Source of the DNA: Paguma larvata
Taxonomy: Eukaryota; Chordata; Mammalia; Carnivora; Viverridae
Assembly: GCA_030068075.1 (NCBI GenBank)
Contig: CM057826.1
Span: forward strand, 69,537,312 to 69,601,311
Direction of reading: 5' to 3'
DNA: 64,000 bases
Of this stretch, positions 1 through 11,261 are shown piece by piece. The position numbers were made by a program, and so were the translations under genes. Under the pieces are notes generated by a model. That model was not told the DNA's origin, searched no databases, and saw only the letters and a list, made by a program, of their open reading frames with translations. How positions within the stretch are numbered: position 1 is the first letter of the stretch; the number at the start of each line of letters is the position of its first letter.

Positions 1-840
1 TTTCCCAATCTGGAAATTTCATATTAAATGATTATATAATATATGGTTTTCTGTATGGCTTCTTTGGCTTAGTATGCTTTCAAGGCTTAACTGCGATGTT
101 ATATGGATTAATATCTTTTTGGAATTCAAATAATATTTCATTCAGTATACCACAGTTTGTCCACTTACACGCTGATAGGCACATATTTCCACAGTTTTGC
201 TACTGGGAATAATGCCGCTAGGCACAACTAAATACCGGTTTTGTCTTGTCATATTCTATATATGCCATGTATTTTCAATTTTCTTGAGTGTATACCTGTG
301 TCGAATACCTGGGTATATAAGCTATTTAAGCTAGTTACTATATAAACATAGTAACTCTATGTGTAACTTATATATTATTAAATCTACAAGAGGATTTTTG
401 TTTTCTAGTGAAAGTGTTTTGACTTTAGTCAGAGTTAATGATATGATTTTCTCTTTCATTTCTTCAGTATGTTTTGTTATATTACCTTATTTTCAAATGA
501 TAAATTAACCTTGAAATTTGGAACAAACCCTTCTTGATTAGACATATTAATCTTTTTATATCTGTTGTTGGGATTCTTTACATGGTATTTTCTTAAGCGT
601 TTCTAGATATACTTATGAGTAATATTGGTCTATAATAATCTTTTTCTAATTAACGTTTTCAGATTTTGATTTATGGTCTTGTAAACTGAGATTCTTTCTT
701 CTGTGTGTTTCTGTAAGTTAATGTTATTTCTTCCTCATGTGTACTTGTCAGAATGTACTAGCAAAGTTAAACTTTTTTAGTGGAAAGTTTTGAAATTTGT
801 GCAGTTTATTTATTTTGGGGGTAATTTTTATTTTCTCTGT

Positions 841-1002
841 CTTATTTATTTAATTTTGAGGGAGAGGAGGGGCAGAGAGAGAGAGACAGAAGAGAATCCA
901 AAGCAGACTCTGAACTGTCAGCACACAGGCCTACATGGGACTCGAACTCACTAGTTACTGAGCCATTTGGATGCTTAACCCACTGAGCCACCCAGGCACC
1001 CC
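841..1002 (-). mobile_element. CAN/SINEC tRNA-Lys SINE, reverse
   Basis: A complement of the feliform SINE: A-rich tail complement (TTATTTATTTAATTTTGAG) on the left, GA-rich body, CTGTCAGCACA block, and the tRNA-like head ending CTGAGCCACCCAGGCACCCC on the right. It sits inside the old L1 and is therefore younger than it. The body is shortened and diverged. Confidence 0.88.
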
Positions 1003-1247
1003 ATTTATGTCTTCTCATTTCAGTTTGATAAGTCCACTTTACCATAATATGTCCATTTTTGTTGTCTCATTTATTGAAAAAAATACTGGTAATGTACTCA
1101 TCTTTTCAGTATCTGTTAGAGCTTTATTTTTGTCCTCTTTTTGATATTGATGTTGAGAATTATGTTTTCTTTTTTTTCTAATCAATCTTGCTAAGAATTT
1201 CTTGTTTGTGTATTTTTTTTGTTTTTTAAGAGTTACTGATTTTTAAA

Positions 1248-1432
1248 AATGTTTATTCATTTATTTTGAGAGAGAGAAATATATATAGAGAGATGATACT
1301 CTAGTGAGTGGGGAAGGGGTTGAGAGAGAGGCAGAGCCCTATGCGGGATTTGATCTCACGAATTGTGAGATCGTGACCTAAGAAAAAATCAAGGGTCTGA
1401 TGCTCAACCAACTGAGCCCCCAGGCACCCCAG
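1248..1432 (-). mobile_element. CAN SINE, reverse, with 18-bp target-site duplication
   Basis: GA-rich body and tRNA-derived head ending GAGCCCCCAGGCACCCC. It is flanked by a perfect 18-bp direct repeat, GAGTTACTGATTTTTAAA, at 1230-1247 and 1433-1450. This is the mark of L1-machinery insertion and fixes the boundaries. Several body positions differ from the common consensus, so the copy is not recent. Confidence 0.9.
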
Positions 1433-1540
1433 GAGTTACTGATTTTTAAAGACCTTATGAAGAAACATCTTTTTTTTCTTTTATGATAGTCATTATTTGT
1501 TTGTTTCCTCTTTCATGATTAATCTCATATATTTATTATT

Positions 1541-1563
1541 TGTTTTGTTGTTGTTGTTGTTGT
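1541..1563. repeat. (GTT)n microsatellite
   Basis: An uninterrupted run of TTG/TGT triplets within T-rich sequence. Confidence 0.8.
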
Positions 1564-1589
1564 TTTTACTTAGCCTAGAGTTAATTTGC

Positions 1590-2610
1590 TGTACTTTGTC
1601 GGTTGGCATTTAAACATTTGTTTAAATTCAGATCACCTTCCCTTTTTTACACAATTGAAGTTGATTTTACTCCACTTTCTCCAGTAGGATCCGAAGACCA
1701 AATACTTCAAAGTCTGTTAGACCTCAGATTAGAGTCTGCCGGACCTTGAAATTGTGAGATCACTTGAGTATAACACCTCTAACATATTGTATTAAAACTG
1801 GACACTTAAAAAAACATATAAAGACCTCCTTTTGCCATGGGTCCCAGATTCAGAACACCTGCTGCTCAACCATACAGTAGGAGGGGATATGATGTAGGTA
1901 CATTAACATGGATTTGGTGAAATAAATTACTGTTGTGGCTGAAAGTACATTCTCTCTAATTAATTTTGGATTTACCTGTGCTGTCATGTTAGGATTGGGT
2001 AGGCAACAGTGAGGCAATTAAGGGTTAAATTTCCTTGGCAGGATTTAGTAATTATAGATATTGATTACTTTAAAACATCATTGAGCTGACAGGATAAGAA
2101 AAGGCCCACTTGTCTCACTGTTTGGTCCTTTTATTTCTCACAAGATGGATGAGTTAATAAACAGGGAGCAAGCGCTCCCATAAATTCAGCATCTGTAATA
2201 TTTGTCACCTTTGGAATTACTTGGATGAGAGGAACATCCTTTATGTGAATCCACGGGAGAGGACTAGCAGACTTTCCCTAGAATCTGTATTCCATACTGT
2301 GATTAATGCTATGTTGATGTTGAAAAAGGCAGTGTCGTTAGGCAAAATGCAGTGAGAAAGAACCATGTTTCCCAAACATGCATAGCAAACATGCTAACTA
2401 ATGCTCTTTGTACAAGTTATGGTTTTGCTCAGTAGCATGGTTTTATTACCTCTTATTTCTAGTAGCGTACATAGTACTTAAGAGTAGGAAGTTCAACTGC
2501 ATATTACACACACAGACACAATTTCTTAAACTGGAAAGTCTAACTAGTTGTCTCCAAGTTAGAAATAGGATTAATGGTTATGTTCAATGTTAGCATAAAT
2601 TTCAACTATT
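1590..2610. other. Single-copy sequence without a recognised gene
   Basis: No repeat family or convincing reading frame was recognised. From about 1960 to 2420 the sequence is compositionally balanced and rich in TAAT/ATTA homeodomain-type core motifs, which is compatible with a conserved non-coding element, but conservation cannot be judged from one sequence. Confidence 0.4.
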
Positions 2611-2611
2611 T

Positions 2612-2750
2612 AAATTCCCTCCTTTTAAAAAGAAGGGGACTGAGACTTAGAGAGGGCATACAACTTTTCTGAGGCTACAGGAGTATTAAATGGCAGAGCC
2701 CCTAAACACTCCCATCCAAGTGTAGAGGAATTAGGCTTATTTGACAAATC
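2612..2750 (-). mobile_element. MIR SINE fragment, reverse
   Basis: Matches the reverse complement of the MIR core in order: AAGAAGGGGACTGAGACTTAG (GAGGAAACTGAGGC-like), AGAGGGCATACAACTTTTCTGAGG (GAGGTTAAGTAACTTGCCCAAGG-like), then AATGGCAGAGCCC. It is highly diverged, as expected for this ancient family. Confidence 0.6.
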
Positions 2751-2754
2751 ATGA

Positions 2755-5600
2755 GTAGGGGGAGGGTCTCTTCAGATATTATAAACATCTAAATTTGACT
2801 TAGTATATGGATGAAATGCTTTTTTTTTTTTTTAAGTAAGTAAGTATCCATGCTTCTCCACATTTGGAACTGAAAATTTTGAAAAATATCTAGAGAAACT
2901 AAGGAGGGTGTGGTTTCCTAAAATGGGTGCTGAGTCAGTGGATATCTTAATGTAAATAAAAAGTTAATATTTTTCAAATGATATGAAGTTTAAAATAATA
3001 AAAGAATCAGAATCCTTAATCTATAATTGTGCCTATTATAAGATGAAGTGATCTGGGATATAAAATTAAATATTTGTTCTGCAATATTTGACATTTCATT
3101 GACTTCTTGTTCACCTGATGCATATCTAGGTTCTCCTTTCATACCAAATTATTGTAGAAACAGATTTATGGACACACTTAGTATGGAGTTTTATTTTTCC
3201 ATTTGAGTGGTCATTGGCAGAATCCATTCAATAGTCAGTAAGCCTGGCAGTAAATGTAAATCCTTACTCTCAGAATGACTCTTCAGAATAGTGGACATGT
3301 GTAATGGCAGGAATTTAGTACAGTCTGTATTTTTACATCCCTTTTAAAAAAGATGCCTGGAGGGTAAACATATTTACTTTAGGTGTCTCTATAATTCTAA
3401 TTTAGTTGGTCAATATTTGTCATAAAAATAATCAAATATTCATTATTAGAATGCCTCATCAAATGCAAAAGTGAAAACTCATGACTTTGTTTAAAAGTTA
3501 ATTTTTTCCCTCCCCCAGCATCTCTTCCTGGCTTGCTTGAGTTTAGAAACATGCAGTGCGGAGAGAAGGGGTGTGATCAGCATCTTCTCTGTGCTGTGCT
3601 CCTTATTACCCTTTCTTCCACTGTGCTGCTGACCCTTCCAGAATCTCATAGAGGAAAGAGCGAGAGAGAGAAGAGGTAACATAAAGAAACAAGAACTTTT
3701 TTTTTTTTTTCTAAGTAGCTAAAGAAATATGGGTTTGGTAAATGTTTAAAGTAACTTTTCACTTTTTATGATCACATTTCTTAGTAAGAAGACTAAAATC
3801 AAGAAATCCAATTTTTAATAAGCTGGAAAAAATGGTGATCCTACTCTGAACTTAGACAAGAGATAGTCACATGATCCAACTGACTGAAGTTGATGAATAG
3901 GGGGAAGTATGCGTTTTCGGAATCTGACTTTTGTGACTGAGTGGTATCTGGAAGTGTAATTTAGGGCATATGTAGAAAGAAAAAAAATCCTGAATAATGA
4001 GCCATCTCAGGTATTTTATCTTTCTGGTGATTCTGTCCACCAAAATAATAGTCGTGGTATGTGCTTGAACTCTTCTTTGTCAACACATACATCTATTTAA
4101 GTATTTAGGGGTGGGTGGAAAAGCGGGGTAAGGGGTTCTTTATAAAAAAGAAAAATAATAATTACATTGAATAAATGGACTCAAAATAAAGGAAAGAGAA
4201 CTTGGAACAGTAGCTTTATTATGAGTTGTTGAGTGAGGGAGTGGTTTCTATATTTGTATCACCTTGTACCTTTTACACTTACCCTGAGTAACCTCTGTTC
4301 TCTGGAACTCTGTTTTCTTCTTCCTTGCCCTGGAGGTGGACAGAATGAAGATGGAGGGCAAAGGTAGGGATGTTACTTATCTTCGGCTCTTTCTAATGTG
4401 AAGGACAACTTGCTACATTGAGTCCAAAATGACATTTATTCCCTTATTAGGCAGATATACGAATGTAGTAATGGTAACATCCATTGTATGTCTTCATCAG
4501 CATAAGCAATTACATTAGAACAAGTTCACGCTCACATTTCTATAGGTCATAAGAAGGAATTCAGTTCATTTTATATTGTTTGAGGAATTCTATTATTAAT
4601 TAACATTAAAAAGTAAACCGTAGTTTTATTTATTTACTTAAAAATATTGACTTCAACATCAATGATCATATTATTGAAATCCAGGCACTTGTATGCTAGT
4701 AATAGCTTATTTTGTCTATTATATATAAAATAAATTGACAGCTTTTAAAGTTTTAAATATCCATCTATGTGCCTCTTAAATCATCTAAAGTATCCATCCT
4801 GAGAGACAGTATTCTGGTTTGGAAGAGATGACCAGTAAACTTCCTTACAGCCACAAGATTTCACAGTTTCCTAAAATTTACATTATGTATGTACTTCAAT
4901 TTTTACATTTTGTATATTCATATTTTCATATTTATGAGCATAATTATGTATGGCATATGTGATATTGGTGATTAATATTTAGGTCTGAGCATGGTTGCTA
5001 CTGTAACAGTGTTGGTAATAAAAATGTATCTATTTCCTCTCGTATAAACTGGTATAAAACTAGCTTGGCAACACTTCACTGCTTTATAAATTAAGCCCAC
5101 TGGGTATTGCTGCTTTAAGCAATGTCTTCACGCAGTAAGATATATTGTAGTCTAAGTTTGTTAACCTTTAAGAAAATAAATTTATCCACCAGTAGTTTCA
5201 CGTGCTTTTCCTTGGTCTTTGAAGATCTACTGCCTCCCATCTCTCCAGCCTTATCAACTCCCTCTCTCACTTCTATTTTCTATTACCAATATACTAAGTT
5301 TGCTCTTGAGTTTTCTAAATATTTACGTGGTTTTAATTCTCATTATCTTTCCATTTGCCTGATGATAACATTGCTCTTATTGTACACAATTCCCACTATT
5401 CCACAGTAGGATACCTCTCAAACTGTCTTCTAACAGTCAAGCTATGTCTTATAGCAAGTGTACTAAACAATGCACTATAAATATATAAATATTGCCATGT
5501 ACTCTCAAATCTCTACTTACCCTTTGGTAACAAGTAACACACCTGTAAATGTTCAGTGCCTGACTATTTCACTGGATGTTTTATTGACTTTATTTTGTTA
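2755..5600. other. Mostly unique AT-rich DNA with one exon-like segment
   Basis: No recognisable repeat apart from T-runs at about 2820-2834 and 3699-3710. The only notable element is the exon-like stretch at 3519-3675, listed separately. At 5215-5420 there is a weak L2-like feel (CCAGCCTTATC, then a CT-rich stretch), too weak to call. Confidence 0.4.
3551..3679 (+). CDS. Candidate 42-codon ORF in an exon-like segment (unproven)
   Basis: A plus-strand frame is open from about 3521, just after a polypyrimidine tract ending in CAG (3500-3518). It reaches an ATG at 3551 with an A at -3. The ATG frame runs 42 codons to a TAA at 3677-3679. Residues 1-10 are polar (MQCGEKGCDQ), about 11-29 are a hydrophobic stretch that could be a signal anchor or signal peptide, and the rest is charged (ending SEREKR). 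The stop overlaps an AG|GTAACA donor-like site (G at 3675, GT at 3676), so the segment could be an internal exon whose frame continues elsewhere, with 51 codons plus 2 bases (phase 2). Base composition is richer in GC than its surroundings and no repeat family is recognised. I do not recognise the peptide. Alternatives are a chance open frame or a decayed exon. No neighbouring exon is identified. Confidence 0.25.
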   Translation: MQCGEKGCDQHLLCAVLLITLSSTVLLTLPESHRGKSEREKR

Positions 5601-5624
5601 TAAAGTTCTGTGAACTTAACACAT

Positions 5625-6505
5625 GGATAGTTTTGCAGGCCGTCATCACAGTCAATATACTAAATATTCCTCCTGTGCAAAGAACCCCTTGCTGTTTCTT
5701 TAGAATTACACTACTCCCAAACCCCTGTCTCCTTGAAACTACTGATTTCTCCTTCAGAGCTACAGTTTAATCTGTTTGAGAATGCCATATAAATGGAATC
5801 ATCCACAGTATATGAATTTTTGAAACAGACTTCTTTCACTCAGAGTAATGCCTTTGAGATTCGTTGAAGTCATTGCATGTCTCAATAGTTCATTCCATTT
5901 TCATTGCTTAGCAGTATTATGTAGTATAGTTGTACCACCCTTTGTTCATTCACCTGTTAAAAAACGGTAGGGTTGCTTTTAGGTTTTGGTGATGACTACT
6001 AGAGTTGTCGTTTTCCCTACTGGCAGTACCCAAGAGTGTGATTACTGAGTTATATGGTGTGCACATGTTTAACTTTATAAGAAACTGCCAAATGGTTTTC
6101 CACAGTGGACTTGTCATTTTGCATTTCTGCCAACCAAGTATGAGACTACCTCTCAACTCCTTGATATTTTTGTTGTGTTTAATGTTAGCCATTCTCATAG
6201 GTATACAGTGGTATGTCATTGAGGCTTTATTTTGCATTTTTCTGATGGCTAACAGTGTCAAATATCTTTTTATGTGCTTAGTTGCCATGCATATATTGTA
6301 TTTGATAAGGTACCTGTTAAAATTTTCTTCCCCCCTTTTAAACTGGTTTTGTTTTGTGTGTGTTCCTATTGTTTAGTTTTGGGAGTTCTTTACATTTTTC
6401 GAATACAAATTCTTAGCTAGATATATATTTTACAAATAATTTTCCCACTTGGTACCTTCATCTTGTCATTTCTTTAGGAAATGTCTTTGACAAAGCAAAA
6501 CTTTG
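5625..6505 (-). mobile_element. Old L1M fragment (ORF2 end and 3' UTR), reverse
   Basis: The plus strand shows the complement of the L1 3' half: GCAAAGAACCCCTTGC and a CACTACTCCCAAACCCC block (3' UTR type), then AATGCCATATAAATGGAATC, TGTTCATTCACCTGTT, AAACTGCCAAATGGTTTTCC and CATTCTCATAGGTATACAGTGG (end of ORF2). A minus-strand open stretch at 5950-6288 is a remnant of the ORF2 C-terminus. Divergence is high, so this is an ancient copy. Confidence 0.7.
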
Positions 6506-7400
6506 GAGCATTTTAATAAACTTTTTACTTTAGTTTCAGATTTACAAACAAAATTACAAAGATAGTAGGAAGAATCCCTATACACCCAGCATACAATTTT
6601 CTTTGTCATTAACATCTTATGCTAATATAGTACATTTGTTTATTAATGAACTGGTATTGATACATTCTTAACTGAATTCCATACTTTATTCAGATATCAT
6701 TGGCTTTTATCTTTTCTCCTTCTCCTTTTTCTCTTCTAAGATTTCATCAAGGACACCATGCTATATTTAGCTGTCGTATCCTTAGACAGTTGACAGTTTC
6801 TTAGACTTTCATTGATTTTCATTGATTTTCATGCCCTTAACGGTTTTGAAGAGTAGTGGTCAGGTATCTTGGAGAATATCCTTCAATTGGAATTCTTCTG
6901 ATGTTTTATCATGATTATTCTTAGATTATTGGTTTTGTGGAGGAAAACTAGAGGTAAATAAAGTATCTTTCCTGTCATATCATGAGAGCACACATTATCA
7001 ACTTGAGTTATTTTTATATTAATGTGGATCAACTGTCTGAGCTAATATTTGTCAGGTTTCTCTCATCTAAAGTTACTCTGTTCCCCCCTTTATATACCAT
7101 ACCTTATGGAATAAGTCACTATATGCAGTCCACACTCCAGGAGTGGGTAGTTCTATCCCACCTCACTGAGAGCAAAATATCTACACAAAGTACTGTATTT
7201 GGAATTCTGCATAGAATATTTGTGTATTCTCCTTTATGCTTGTATTTGTTTGTATAACTATATATTTATATCAGTATAGACTGCTAGCTAACCAACACTT
7301 TATTTATATTCTAGTTCAAATTGTTCACTTTGGCCAATGGGTGCTTTTTCATTTGGCCTCTGTGTCCTTCTGATATCTACCCATCAATGTGGGATTTAGT
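6505..7400 (-). mobile_element. Ancient interspersed repeat, probably old L1 3' UTR, reverse
   Basis: Contains a recurrent mammalian repeat pattern: TTTACTTTAGTTTCAGATTTAC, ACAAAGATAGTAGGAAGA, TCAGGTATCTTGGAGAATAT, TTTGTCAGGTTTCTC and CACACTCCAGGAGTGGG. I recall this as part of old L1 (L1MC/L1ME-like) 3' UTRs but am not certain of the family name. It directly follows the L1M fragment and may be part of the same or an overlapping insertion. A short tandem TTTCATTGA duplication lies near 6808-6830. Confidence 0.5.
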
Positions 7401-7479
7401 AAAAATTATAATGATAAAAATAAAAGTTCGGCCTCATTAGGTTCTTTTTTTTAAACCTAATTATAACAGTGATCACTTT

Positions 7480-7575
7480 GTGCTAGGGATAGTGGCCAGT
7501 TGCAAGAATTTACTGAAGTTTTTATTTCATTTCATAGATGAGGAAACATATTTAAAGCAGATAAAGTAAAATGGT
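7480..7575 (-). mobile_element. Possible MIR fragment, reverse
   Basis: The core CATAGATGAGGAAACATAT resembles the complement of the MIR central region (ACAGATGAGGAAACTGAGG), preceded by a TTTATTTCATTT stretch. Short and diverged. Confidence 0.45.
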
Positions 7576-7831
7576 GGGACCCAAATAATAATGAATTTCA
7601 AAAGTTTAGTAGGTGATTGTATCGACAGTAGTGAAGTCATGGCCAGAGTGAAAAGTGAGGGAAGATAGATTTTGACATGGTGCACAAGAGGTGGCCAATA
7701 TGCTCTTGCTGACCAACACTGAACATTCATCTCCTAAACTTGTTTAGACCCATACAGTTCTCTGTATTATTATTATCATAGTTTGATCCTTTATTGTTTC
7801 GTTCTTGAATCCTGGAAGAACCCATAACTGG

Positions 7832-8165
7832 TATTTCTACTCTTAGTCGCAGCTTTCTTTTCTTCTTCTTCTTTTTTTAATTGTTTTAAATGTTTATTAT
7901 TTTTTTGAGAGAGAGACAGAGCATGAGTCGGGGGAGGGGCAGAGAGAGAGGGAGACATAGAATCCAAAGCAGGCTCCAGGCCTCGAACTGTCAGCACAGG
8001 GCCTGATGCGGGGCTCAAACCCACAAACTATAAGAACATGACCTGAACAGAAGTCAGATGCTTAAGCAACTGAGCCACCCAGGTACCCCCTAGTCTCATC
8101 TTTCTTAAGACCATTGTCTCTTATTATTTCTACCTGTAATCTCATCTTTCCTAAAACCATTCAGA
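7832..8165. repeat. Small imperfect duplication split by a SINE
   Basis: A unit beginning TATTTCTAC and continuing into a TAGTC/AATCTCATCTTTC-type stretch occurs at about 7832-7860 and again at about 8127-8165. The 8091-8115 and 8139-8163 stretches share TCTCATCTTTC then CTTAAGACCATT or CTAAAACCATT. This looks like a local tandem duplication into whose first unit the SINE was inserted. Confidence 0.45.
7875..8090 (-). mobile_element. CAN SINE, reverse, with imperfect target-site duplication
   Basis: A-tail complement (AAATGTTTATTATTTTTTTGAG), GA-rich body, CTGTCAGCACAGGGCC, and head ending CTGAGCCACCCAGGTACCCC. A 16-bp flanking repeat with two mismatches (TAGTCGCAGCTTTCTT at 7844 and TAGTCTCATCTTTCTT at 8091) supports insertion. 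Confidence 0.9.
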
Positions 8166-8209
8166 ATATTACAAAGGCACATTTAGTTATGAGGGACAGT
8201 TGGATATTA

Positions 8210-8390
8210 TGAAATATTACAGACTTTGGAAAAAGATGGTATTGGTTTAAATTCTTCTGCTCCCTCTTTGAGCAAGTTACTGATCTTCTCTGAGCATCAC
8301 TGTCCTTATGTAGCTGTATTTGCTAAGCATAGGGTCATTGCAAATACTATAAAAGTAGCTAGTATCAATATTATTACTGCTGTGGGACAA
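8210..8390 (+). mobile_element. MIR SINE, forward
   Basis: Follows the MIR consensus in order: ACAGACTTTGGAAAAAGATGG, GGTTTAAATTCTTCTGCTCC, GAGCAAGTTACTGATCTTCTC (AAGTTACTTAACCTCTC-like), GAGCATCACTGTCC and a late TCATTGCAAATACTATAAAAG segment. The conserved core is clearly recognisable. Confidence 0.7.
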
Positions 8391-8553
8391 ACACTGTTTA
8401 GTATATTTTGTTATTTTGTGAATTCTGGTTGCATACCTTGGCATGAATATCGAGCAACATCATGACTATTAGATCATCTTTGATTTTATATCCAGACATT
8501 CAGACCCATCTTTAGGTTTGTCACATTCTCTGTGTTGTCTCACTCCTTCTTGT

Positions 8554-8604
8554 TACACACACAGACACACACACACACAGACACACACACAGACACACAC
8601 ACAG
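8554..8604. repeat. Interrupted (CA)n microsatellite
   Basis: CA repeats broken at intervals by CAGA units, giving a compound ACACAC/AGACAC pattern. Interruptions suggest lower mutability than a pure run. Confidence 0.9.
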
Positions 8605-8689
8605 AAAAATGGATATATAATGACACGTACAGAGTTATGACAGTTTATTTATTGTTTTGTCCCATAATGCAGCAGGCTGTTTTATTGCT

Positions 8690-8980
8690 CTTTTCATACA
8701 TGCTCATTCTTTTGTCTGGAATGCCTCATGACCCTTTTAAGACTGAATAGTACTTACTATTTACTTAACATTCATATGAAATGTTTCTTTCTCCAAAGAA
8801 CCTCTTCTAACCTTCACCCAGATACTCTGTGTTCCCATATTCTGTTATCGTAGCGTATGTCACTCTATATTACATTCTTTCTTTTGTCAGATTGCCCTTT
8901 AGGCAAGAAGCCTCTTGAAGTCGAATACTATACATACATGCTCCTCTATAGTTAGGATACACTATTGAAACTACAATTAT
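8690..8980 (+). mobile_element. L2 LINE fragment, forward
   Basis: Matches the L2 3' pattern: TTGTCTGGAATGCCTCATGACC, CCAAAGAACCTCTTCTAACCTTCACC (GAGAGGCCTTCCCTGACCACC-like), TCTGTTATCGTAGC and a closing AGCCTCTTGAAG. Diverged, in keeping with its age. Confidence 0.65.
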
Positions 8981-8984
8981 TAAT

Positions 8985-10470
8985 AATTAATAAATGAACT
9001 GACATTATAATGTAATGGCTCAATCCTCTAAATATTTCAGAACAAATATTTTAAATCTGAACTTATAAAATTATATTATATAAAAATCCACATGCTTTTC
9101 TATTTGGTAATATAGCGGGTAAAAGTGTTTCCTTATATCCAGCTTCTCACCAGTTTCCTGAGTTAGAAACCTAGAATTCTACACAGAGCTTACAAGAAAT
9201 CAGTGATTAATTTTTAATGTTACACAAACCAATGGTTTTATAAATTATGCTTAAAATTAAGTACTATGCGTTTTATGAAGGGATATGAGCAGGATATAAA
9301 GTCCATTTTTGATTCAACCTAAAAGGTACATTTGATTTAAATATTTGATTTCTTCATTTTAACAATATGTGGCACAAAGTATATATGTACACACATACAC
9401 ACATTTCCATGTTTCATTTTATTGTTACTTTGACTACTTTTGGCTTATAATTCAGTAAGTAGTCTTATTTGAACAAACTAATGCTAGTATCTACAGAAAG
9501 AATCATAGGATTCAAAGGGTGACGACCTCTTATGAACTTTTTCATAATTACTTATATGTTGAATTGGCAAAGAGTGGAACCAACCTGGGAGATATTAGTC
9601 TTTCTAATACAATTAAAATCACCTTTTTAAAAAGCTTCAGATTGTCTGAGGAATGCAACAAATATTAGGATAAAATATTATTAGAGAAGCTAACAGAGGA
9701 TCAGTGTTAATAAATATGCTAATTGTATTCCAACGACTTTAGAAAAAAAGAGTACCCTTGGTACTAGAATTCAAAATAAGGAATTAATTTAAAAGTACGC
9801 CGTCACTAATACAAATATGTACCATCACTAACTGCCTAGACTCATGGTAAAATTCTCCATGGAATAGTGAATAAGAGTTCCATTCATTTAAACAAACCTT
9901 AACATATCATAGTGAACTGAATCCTCAATAGCAAATAAGAGGAAGTATATATATATATATTTTATAAGTAGAATATATATATATTATAAGTAGAATGATC
10001 ATATATTTGACTGTGTCACCTTTACTAAAGGAACTGGTGCCTCCCCCTTACCTTAGTACACCATTAAGCCTAAATTTCCCATTTGTGGTTGGTGTACAGA
10101 TCTGATCCCAGAGTGAAATGGAATGGATTAATCACTATTACAAATCCGGTTTGGAACTCACCCAACTGGACATATTTATGTTGTTTACTTTTTTTCCTTT
10201 TCCTTTTCCCAGAAGAGTCAAGACTGCATATGAAAAATATACCGTACTATGTTGCCAAGTTAAAACGGGGTATTAATTTTGTAATTTAAATGATAGGACA
10301 TCAAATTAATATAACTGTATGATGAAATAAATTTCATTAAAACTTTATTTAATATTCTTCAGTGTATTCAATTAGTTATATAGAGCACATAATTAATGTA
10401 CATAATGTTTACATATTCAGATAAAATTCCATTTTCATATTTTAAAAACATATTTCAAATTTTGCCACTA
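8985..10470. other. AT-rich unique sequence with a TA-rich local duplication
   Basis: No gene or family repeat recognised. At 9945-9995 a (TA)n stretch followed by TTATAAGTAGAA occurs twice in tandem (unit about 23 bp). Confidence 0.4.
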
Positions 10471-10536
10471 ATAAAATGAATGAAAAAATTATTGTAACTT
10501 GTTCAAGAATTTTATTTAAAAGAGACCTGTCATATG

Positions 10537-10817
10537 GATAAAGGGGAGCCGTCTTGCACTGTTGGTGGGAATGCAAACTGGTGCAGCCACTCTGGAGAAC
10601 AGTATGGAGGTTCCTCAAGAGACTAAAAGTAGAATTACCCTACAGTCTAGCAATTGCACTATTAGGTATTTACCTGAAGGATACACAACAACAGATTTGA
10701 AGGGATACATGCATCACAATGTTTATAGCAGCATTATCAACAATAGCCAAACTGCGGCTACCCAAACTTTGGAAAAAGTTCAAATGTCCATCTACTGATG
10801 CATAGGTAAAGAAGATG

Positions 10818-10857
<40 letters not shown>

Positions 10858-11261
10858 AGGCCATCAAAAATAATGAAATCTTGACATTTACAACAATGTG
10901 GATGGAGCTAGAGTGTATTATACTAAGCAAAAGAAATCAGTCAGAAAAAGACAGATTCCATAGGATTTTGCTTATATGTGGATTATAAGAAACAAAACAG
11001 ACGAGCACATAGGAGGGGGCAAAAAGAGAGGGAAACAAACTGTAAGAGAGTCGTAATGATAGAAAACAGACTGAGGGTTGATGGAGGGGTGGTGGGTGGG
11101 GGATGGAATAAATGAGTGATGTATATTAAGGAGTGTACTTGTTATGAGGAACACTGGGTGTTGTATGTGTGTGATGAATCATTGAATTCTCCTGAAACCA
11201 ATATTGCACTGTATGTTAACTAAGTAGAATTTAAATAAAAACTTGAAAAGAAAAATAAAAC
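10537..11261 (+). mobile_element. 5'-truncated L1 3' end (ORF2 C-terminus plus 3' UTR)
   Basis: Begins near GGATAAAGGGGAGCCGTCTT and runs through GCACTGTTGGTGGGAATGC, the ORF2 C-terminal remnant (10562-10798, with a [17 protein letters not shown] motif) and a carnivoran L1 3' UTR (GAACACTGGGTGTTGTATG, CCTGAAACCAATATTGCACT, TATGTTAACTAAGTAGAATT) to an A-rich tail. A 14-bp direct repeat AATGAATGAAAAAA at 10475 and 11262 is a candidate target-site duplication, but 10489-10536 does not look like L1, so the 5' boundary is uncertain. A TG microsatellite interrupts it. Non-functional. Confidence 0.85.
10821..10855. repeat. (TG)n microsatellite inside L1
   Basis: A pure TG run of about 17 units lying between the L1 ORF2 end and 3' UTR. 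Length polymorphism is expected for a pure run. Confidence 0.95.

Larger units (their letters stand above)
50..1500 (-). mobile_element. Old L1 (L1M-type) ORF2 fragment, reverse orientation
   Basis: Read on the plus strand this is the T-rich complement of LINE-1 ORF2. At 60-370 it follows the L1 3' ORF2 pattern (a GGCTTCTTTGGCTTAG block, then a GGGTATATAAG-like block and TAGTAACTCTATG). At 480-780 it follows the reverse-transcriptase region (AGTAATATTGGTCTATAAT). At 1005-1230 it continues towards the middle of ORF2. It is heavily mutated with no usable reading frame, so it is a dead, ancient copy. Two SINEs later split it. The family name is from memory of consensus; the right boundary is fuzzy. 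Confidence 0.6.

Noticed and set aside
4320..4370. Possible donor after ATGAAGATGGAGGGCAAAG
   Set aside because: No convincing acceptor upstream and the open frame is very short.
8554..8604. Regular repeat resembling a CRISPR array
   Set aside because: It is a dinucleotide microsatellite with no spacers; the genome is mammalian.
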